Assembly: GCA_026874595.1 (NCBI GenBank)
Contig: CM049313.1
Location: 64,298,159-64,362,158, forward strand
DNA from: Sipunculus nudus
Lineage: Eukaryota; Annelida; Sipuncula; Golfingiida; Sipunculidae
Length of the DNA stretch: 64,000 nt
Direction of reading: 5' to 3'
Positions 53,101 through 62,100 of the stretch are shown here, in pieces (within the stretch, counting starts at the first letter, position 1; every line of letters begins with the position of its first letter). The position numbers and the translations under genes were made by a program. The notes under the pieces were generated by a model. That model saw nothing but the letters and a program-made list of their open reading frames with translations. It made no database searches and was not told the DNA's origin.

Positions 53101-56100
53101 ATATCAAAGAATTCCCTGACTTTTTATGAAATTCCCCGACTTAAAAATAAATAAATTTTCCCCCGTCTTTTCCCTGACTGCTGGCAACCCTGTTAAGACT
53201 ATCATGATCACCATGTCAAACATTTTTTCAAGAACAGGTAAAGCCAATAAGGAACCCTCCACTTTTCTTGAATGAACTATGTCATTAAAAGCCAATGTGA
53301 ATGATACAGCAGGAACCCTATTTCTCATTATTGAAATTATTTCTGACCCTAGCAGCTGTATAACTATAAGGCAATAAAAAGTGTGACAGATGATCTGATG
53401 AGTTTAATACACACCATTAACTGCATGGGAGTCATTTAAGGACGACACCTGTCTGGACAGTCTGGCATCCTTCATTCTGCTGGTGACTAATTTCTTCAGC
53501 TCCTCAGCTCTTTGCATGTACTCCTGTACCTGTCATCAGCAAAGTAACAAGACATAACAGGCATCTGTGTTGCCACATTATATATTCCCTGCCCCTAACA
53601 AAGACACCTTTTTCCCAAAAAGGCTTCAAATGAAGGTTCAATTATTCTGTTCAACTTTCATCAACAAGACATTTAACAGGCTTATCTCCTTCAAACTGGT
53701 CTACAAATGATTGATTATGATAAAGGCAGCTGGATGATATAGCATATTTAGCTCTGCCAATTTCACTGGCTATTAATGGGTTTTGACAAAGGAAGTGAGG
53801 GGGGAGGCAAGCCCTAAAATGTTTTATTTGTAAGGTGCACTGGTATCCAATCAAACGCATTCTCATGCAACATAGTGCTAAAATACCATGCCAATGGTCA
53901 GCTTCATGCTGTCTTAGTAGTAAACTTTCCAAAGCAGAGGCAGATCCAGGATTTAGGAAGAGTCTAGCCAAGGAGGACTAATGATCAAGCCTTAAAAAGG
54001 TCCCTAGGTCCAGAAAAGGGAGGTCCAAGCCACAATAATCAGTCTTAAGCCCTTAACTAGTGGTCCATGGGCCATGACACTCAGCCGAATTCAAGGAATG
54101 TCGAACAATGAGCAAAATGACTGCCAGAGTGCCAAACAATCATGAATTTTTTTAAGAGTCCTTAGAAATGTCTGAGTACCTAGGAGATTTTTTATGGACC
54201 TCCCTGGATGTCAAGAAAGAAGATTCCAGGTCCAGCGGTAACAATTTGTGCCCTGTTAACAGACGGCCTGAAGGAGGGTCGATGGATAAAGAATGATCGC
54301 TATAGCCCAGATGACTGAAAGTCATCTGAGCTAAAAACTGTTGCCGTGGTTGTAAAAGTAGGGCTTTGGAGCCCCTGGACTCCCCCTCTGGATCCGCTTC
54401 TGGGAAGGTACACAAAAAATATGTGTTTTAGGTCAACAAGCTGAATTAACTTATCAGGCAATCACAATGCATTTGGTGACTGGCCATACCTTTAGTAGAG
54501 CAGTGTACTTTTATGGTCAAAACAAGACAAAACAATCAAGTCCTATGCAGTTACGCAGTGTACAGGTAGGTAAAGTGATATGTACAGGAAGCAATGAATG
54601 ATGAGATACAGGGCCTATACATGTTGCTGTACCAAGTATTAACTTGTATCCTAATTAGTAAAATAATCAAGAATTTATAAAGTTAGTGCTAGCTGGTGGG
54701 TTTCTACTTTGCTGAGATCATGTATGCATAAGTTTGTTTCAGATTATTTTTTTCAATAGAAATACTTTACCATATACAAATATTTCAGTATATTTACATG
54801 AGGATGAGAGACACTGGAACCGTCAAAGGAAAAAAAAAACTGTTTCTGAACTTGAGTCATCCACTACATTTATAAGAAAAATTTACAGAAATATTCAAAT
54901 ATTCTGACAAAAATAAACTCTTAATAAACTCAAGATAAAAGAGCTACCTTTTTGCGGATTGCTTCTTTTTTCCTTACATCTCTCTCATCTAGAAACATAA
55001 AGCAAAAGATGAATAACCATTGGACATATTATTTAACATTTTATATAAATGAAGATTCAGATTAATGAACATTTTATATTTATGTATAAAGGGTTTATAA
55101 AATATGTAGAAAAACTGAATAAGATGAAACCATCATGAAAATTTTGAAAAAGTTACTTTTGATATCTCATGATGGTTTAATTACAGAGAGTTTTCAATTT
55201 CTATTGTTGACCCAAAAGCAATTAGTGTTTCCAATTTTACAAAAATATGAAATTACGCGAAAGGAAGTCCCCCATTTTTTTTCTTACTGCAATGTGTAAC
55301 AGTATAGTAATATCAGATCTCAAATCTGTTTTACTGAAAAAAAATAAACAGATTTAAAACTGTCATTTCCAAAACAAACATAATACTTTTAAAAAAGTAT
55401 GACTTCACAGGCCTGCCCTGAAAAATAAACAATTGTTCATGAATGCTGTAGACTGGATTTGTTTACAAAACCAGTTAACTGAATAGTATGCACGTATAAC
55501 AGGAGTTGATTAGATCATGAGAAAAATGCTTACAGTGTATGGCAGGCATAAAGTGTTCCAAAGCTTTGCAGTACAAGTCTATAGAATGCTGTAGACTGGA
55601 TTTGTTTACAAAACCAGTTAACTGAATAGTATGCACGTATAACAGGAGTTGATTAGATCATGAGAAAAATGCTTACAGTGTATGGCAGGCATAAAGTGTT
55701 CCAAAGCTTTGCAGTACAAGTCTATAGCTTCTGCGTAATGGCCTTCTGTGTCTTTATTAACCGCTTCTGAGACTAGTGATATCTGAAACAATAATTTTCA
55801 AACCAGGACTAAAACCATTTTTTTTTCTATGACTTTTCATGGAGATACAATTAGATGGATTAGCACTGGAAAACCCAGATTGCGTCTGATGTTGCTTGCA
55901 ATCAGAAAGCATGCACCTTCGTGTGAAAGCTCTTTCATCCAGCTACTGGCACTTGTCTATTGCCCAAAGGTTATCCCTGATGTATCACCAAGGATACCAC
56001 AGTATCACTTAGCAAGGAAGCTGTCATACCTTTCCTGACTAGATATATATTCTTTTCAGATGTAATGAATTTGTAGGATATAATTTAGTTAGCACTGTAA

Positions 56101-59100
56101 TGTGGTGGGTAATTTTGTGTTGAACTAGATTTCACAAGGGATTTGTTCACATGAAAATAAATCTGCGAAAATTATGTTATCAAAAAGGAAAACCCACTCA
56201 TTTTTCAGCCATAATAGACCAATCTTTAGGAATGGCTGCTTTGTTCACTGACAAGTTACAGGCAGAGAAATTACATCAATGGCAAGCAGATAACTTAATT
56301 TTTCTCGAAAAATAATGGTGTAACTGTGCAGTTAACCAGATACAATAAAACAAGGCCAAATCTGTGCAACGGAATATACATCAGGTATAATACTTCCATG
56401 ATAACATGCCTGACCATTATTGTAAAAGTACTTGATTACTTTTCAAGTACATGGGTGACACGTACAGGTTCAAAGCTAGTGCTAAACATTTTTAACCTGA
56501 GTACAAGCTCCAATTACACAAACATCATTCCTGAAATACTGGCTATACACATAATGGATATACACAACACAAAAATAATTGGCACCACCAGTCTTGTGTA
56601 TGAGATTGCCATCAAAGATGTGTGGACATGCACAATTTCAGGCACATACTTCAAACCACTCTTGAGCTTTGAGATGCATGAAACCCAAAAACAACTGTTG
56701 GTGGTGCAACAAGTCATCTCTATTCGAGATGTACAGATATGTACAATTTCTGGCTGATATATCATACCCTCCTGAGAAATAAGCAGGGATATACACTGTG
56801 CAAACATCACTGTGGGTGGTGACACCAGTCTTGTGTATGAGAAAGCCACCAAAGATGCATGGACATGCCAAAATTTCAGGCAGATACATCAAACTTCTCT
56901 TGAGTAGGATCCACTCAGCTGAAAAAGCACAGCTGAGGAAGGCTGTTGCCTTTAAGTCAATGGTTGCTAAGTGCCAGGTGTTGCTTCTGCACTGAGTGAA
57001 CTCTTGACCTGAACCTGGTTGTACTGACTGAATTCTTGACCTGTTGCCTAATCTGAAACAGTTGGCAGTCTGCCAAAGCTATAAATAGATACAGACTGAA
57101 AAATGGCCTATTGGCAAATCCAAAATATACCTCTTCACAAGGCAAAACTTTTTAAACTGATTTTTGCAAAGCGGTCTGGCCAAAACATTTTAGTGCGTTC
57201 ACTCGGGCATAAGGCCAAATCATTTTCAAACCATTTAGAAAATGTTTCAGAGCATTCACACCACAGTTAAGCAAAGCAGATAAAACTATTCACATTCAAA
57301 ACATTTTGAAACTACCTCCTGAGCTGGATCTAAAATGCTTTGGCCAAAACAGTTCGAAAAAGCTGTTGATTTCCTCGTGAACGCTCAAAACATTTTCAAA
57401 ATGGTTTGCATTTGCCATGTTTAAGGGGTAATAGTTGCAAGTCTGCTAAGCTATTTACAGATACAGACACAATTTTGGCCAGTTGCAAAATCTGTTTACA
57501 CGTACTGAATCATGAATAACTGTAAACATCTGAATTTTGTTATGTTGCTGGGAATATGATCGAAACAAATTGTTGGGCAATAAATGGCACCTGTAACTAA
57601 CTGAACACATACTACTTACAGCATGTGTAAACTAGATATTTTTTGGCACCTATGTGCCATAGTATCCTAAGACAATTAATCCCCCCCCCCCTTTAAGAAT
57701 AGGCCTCCATTCTTCAGCAGCAAATACTGACACTTTGCAAGCGACCATGGTTTCTGCCATCTATCAACCTGAGAAACAATATTTTTCACCAAATATGGGG
57801 ACCAATACGTTGAATTTCTGTTGAGAAAAGAGCAGTAATTTATTTTATGGAAATGGGAAATAAGGTGGCACCACCTGTCTGGTTTACAAGAAAATTTTCC
57901 TAGATGGATAGACATGCCAAATTTCAGACCAATACCTTGAACCAATCCGGAGATATGAGCAATTTTCACCCAAAGCACAAATTCAGATGGAACACCACAC
58001 CAAAACGATTGCAGCTGGCGCCACCAGTCATGAGAACAAGATGGAGGAGTCCAAGATCTATGGATATGCATATATTCAGGCCAACAGGGCAAATCTATCA
58101 TCAGAAAAGGGCATTAATTTATTCTACAAAAACAGGAAGGTAGGTGGTGCAACCTGTCTGGTTTACAAGAAAACTTTCCAAGATGGATGGATATGCCAAA
58201 TTTCAGACCTATACCTTGAACCACTCTGCAGATATGAGCAATTTCCACTGTTGACACAATTAGGATTGCAGATAGTGCCACCACTTTTGAATACAAGATG
58301 GAGGTATCAATGGACATGCACAAATTAAGCCCAATCTGTCCATTAGTTTTAGACTTATAATGCTCACAGTACTGTCAAGTGACAATGATGTGTAATTTTA
58401 AAGGCCCAAAACAAGAAAAGGACAGAAGATGGTGCTACCTGTCTTCCGCAGCAGACAAAGCTTTCCAAGATCTTCAGTCAATTTGGTTGTTGGACCAATC
58501 CATGCGTCCCTTATTGAGATGGCAATATTAAAGGTCAATGAACTCTCATTGGTAAGGTCATGACCCAAATTTTAACATACATCATCTTATTCTCATGTCA
58601 ATGTATATATACATAATATGAAAGAAATATGTCCATTAGTTTTTTTAATTATAATGCTCACAGTACTGTTAAGTGGCAATGATGGGGTATTAACAGCACA
58701 AAAAACAGAAAAGGATAACAGGTGGCACCACCAGTTTCCAGTAAATGACAACACTATCCAAAATCTTTGGTCAATTTGATTTTTGGATCAATCCATGCCA
58801 GATTTCTTGAGATATTTAGGATTTTGAGTGATTTCCCCCCAAAATGGACCTACTCAAGGTCAAGGTCACTCTCCTAGTTAAGATCATGACTCCATTTTAA
58901 AAAGGCTTCGTCCTCTCACCAATATCTATGCACATGTCAAGTTTCCTAAAGATCTGTAAAATATTTTTTGAGTTATCATGTCCAAACAAAAATCTCTGCG
59001 GTAGCAGCGGCGGTGACGTGACCGTGCTTAAACCATGTAGTATCTCGACTTTGTCTACGGATATAATAACAGAATTTCAATCTTAAACTAAACATTTCCA

Positions 59101-62100
59101 TAGTATCCCCAGACAATTAATTCCCCCGCCATCCTTTAAGAATAGGCCCCAATCTTCAGCAGCATATACTGACACATGGCAAGCAACCATGGTTTTTACA
59201 TCTATCAATTTGAGAAACAATATTTTTTCACATTATTTATTATTCACAATACGAGGGGCCAATATGGTGAATCACTCTTGAGAAAAGCGGATTAATTTAT
59301 ACTATTAATATGGTAAGGTAGGTAGAGCCACCTGTCTGGTTGATGAGGAAACTCTCCAAGATGGATGTACATGCCAAATTGCAGAACAACACATTGAACA
59401 ATTCCTCAGCTATGAGCAATTTTCACCTACAGCAAATGTACAGATGGATGCGACTGAAAACTATTGCAAATGGCGCCACCAGTACTGAACATGAGATGGA
59501 GGTATCCAAGATGTATGGACAAGCACAATTTCAGGCCAAACCAGCAAATCATTCCTGAGAAAAGGGCATTAATTTATACTATGAAACCAGTAAAGTAGGT
59601 GGTGCCATCTGTCAGCTTAATGAGGAAACTCTCTTAGATGGATGTACATGTTCACAGTACATACTGTTAAGAGGCAATGATGGGATATTAGAAGGCATGA
59701 ACACATGAAAAGGACAGAAGTGGCCCCACCTGTCTTCCACAGAAGACACAGCTTTCCAAGATCTTCAGTCAATTTGATTTTTGGACCAATCCATGCATCC
59801 CTTATTGAGATATTTATGATTTTGTATTATGTTCACCATATATGGCAATATTCAAGGTCACGGTAACTCTCATACATACATCATCATCCTATAAGCCATA
59901 CCTATGTATATGCAAAATATGAAAGAAACCTGTCCATTAGTCTTTGACTTATAAAGCTCACCGTACTGTCAAGTGGCAATGATGGGGGTAGAAAATGGCT
60001 GAAAACAAAAAAAGGATAATAGGTGGCACAACCAATTTCAGTACATGGCAACACTATCCAAGATCTTCAGTCAACTTGATCTTTTGATAAATCAATGCAA
60101 TATTTCTTAAGATATTTAAGAATTTTTGTGATTTTAACTCCAAAATGGACCTTTTAAAGGTCAAGGTCGATCTCCTAGTAAAGGTCATGACCCCATTTTA
60201 TATAGCCTACATCCTCTCATCCATATCTATGCACAGGTCAAGTTTGGTAAAGATCAGTGAAATATTTTTTTAATTATCTTGCCTGAAAGAAATCTCTGCA
60301 GCAGCGGTGCAACCGTGCCTAAACCATACTATTCCCGACTTTGTCTGTCGATACAATTATTACAGTTAAAATAAAAGTTATCATAATTAGTTACTGAGTT
60401 TTTTATCAAGGAGTGGTTCAGGAGGTTTTAAATTGTAAACCCAAATGCAAGAACAAGGGACCTATGGGTCACTGTGCTCAGCTGACGTTAACCTTGAAGG
60501 TAAAAATCTAAAATAATATCTAATGGAGATAAAGTGTAAGAGGAAGAGGTAATAAAGGCCATGGTTGGTTTATATGATTGGTTTGTATTGATGAGCAAGA
60601 AATTGTTGCCAAAAATATTTTGTGACCTGACCATGTGTTTCCTAATGTTGAAACTAAAGCATGTGAGCAGTTTGTGAACAAATGATCTGTACTATTACCA
60701 TGATCATTAGTTGGTTTTTCGATTGACTGTTGACATTTCAGTAGTTTACACATTTGTTCAATTGAATCTATTTTTTTGTATAATATATATTATTAAATAT
60801 ATATGTATTTTTTTATGAAATGTATACAGTTGAAATATAGCTAATTAACAACATAAAACAGGGCAAACAAAGCCTGATCTCAAATTCTGCTGAGGCAGGA
60901 AAATAATGAACAAATGTTTGTATTAAATCCTGATTTTTTTATCTCATCAATTATTTTCTAATTTAAGTTTATATTTCTATTCATTTCCAATATAACATAT
61001 ATTTCTGAATATAAAAGTTGATTCATAATTCTCAATTGCATCATCATAAATCTTAATCTTGTCAGATAACACCACATCATGCATACAAGTGTTTATTTAT
61101 TTTTTACCACAAAAATATATCTTTTAAATCTGTAAAACAATAAATATCTAAAAATAATACTTGATTTAGATTTCACAATTTTTAATTGTGTCTTTATTTA
61201 TCCATAATGTGCTTCATATTTTATAATAATTTAAGCGTACTGATGGGTTCATTTATATTTGTTAAAATCATTTAAAAGAAAATTGATTTCTTTAAAAATG
61301 CTACAATACACAACATTGCATCTTCTGGATTACACCTTGAATTATTTTTTCAAGGAAAGTTTTTGCATATCGGAGTGGAAACAGCATTACAATTAAGGAG
61401 ATACAGTGAAAACAATAACAATTACTGCATAACACTTGGTGGGTTGGGTTTGCGGGGGGGGGGGGGGGGGGGGGGGGGGGATGATTGGGGTGGTGATATG
61501 AGAATAACTGTACACCTGTCACAGCAGGGGATCTCCCCCAGTGACTGTAACAAATCAGAAACCCTGGCATAGCTGACTTCCAGTGACCTGGAGTGGGACC
61601 CTGCATCTGTAATCAAAGCAAGTGACTACAGAAAAAAATCAATAACTAGCTTAATTTTCAAGCTTTTATTTTCAAATTTCAGATTTAGACAAACTAAATA
61701 TTTATGTTTACATGCTGTGAAAATTAAATCAATGGTGCTTACAGGAAAAAAACGTGCCATGGTCAAAGTTGGGCAAAATTTAAGGTACTGATTTTTTTTT
61801 ATGCTAATAACTTAAAAAATTTACAAAATTCAGATCTAATTTTGGGTAAACAATTGAATCTTAATTAAACATAGTTATATACTTGATAAAATAGACTCTA
61901 GTTTCAAAATTTTTCATGTTAAGTGAGTTATTATTTTTCCTGATTTTTTTACAAAGTCTATTATGTTTGGGCCAATAACTTAAAGAATTTATACTTTACA
62001 GACTTAATTTCTGGCATGTACATAGGAACTATATAGAGGAATAGTTATGGTAAATATGAGGAAAAACAGATGAGTGGTTTCGATATTAGGCAGTCCTGAA

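Noticed and set aside
56326-56852. 143- and 112-codon overlapping ORFs on opposite strands
   Set aside because: Same repeat region; no domain, splice signals or codon bias to support either.
57676-58101. 141-codon minus-strand ORF, partly repeated at 58114-58323
   Set aside because: Both lie in the diverged GGTGGCGCCACC-box repeats; the similarity is due to the repeat, not to a gene family.
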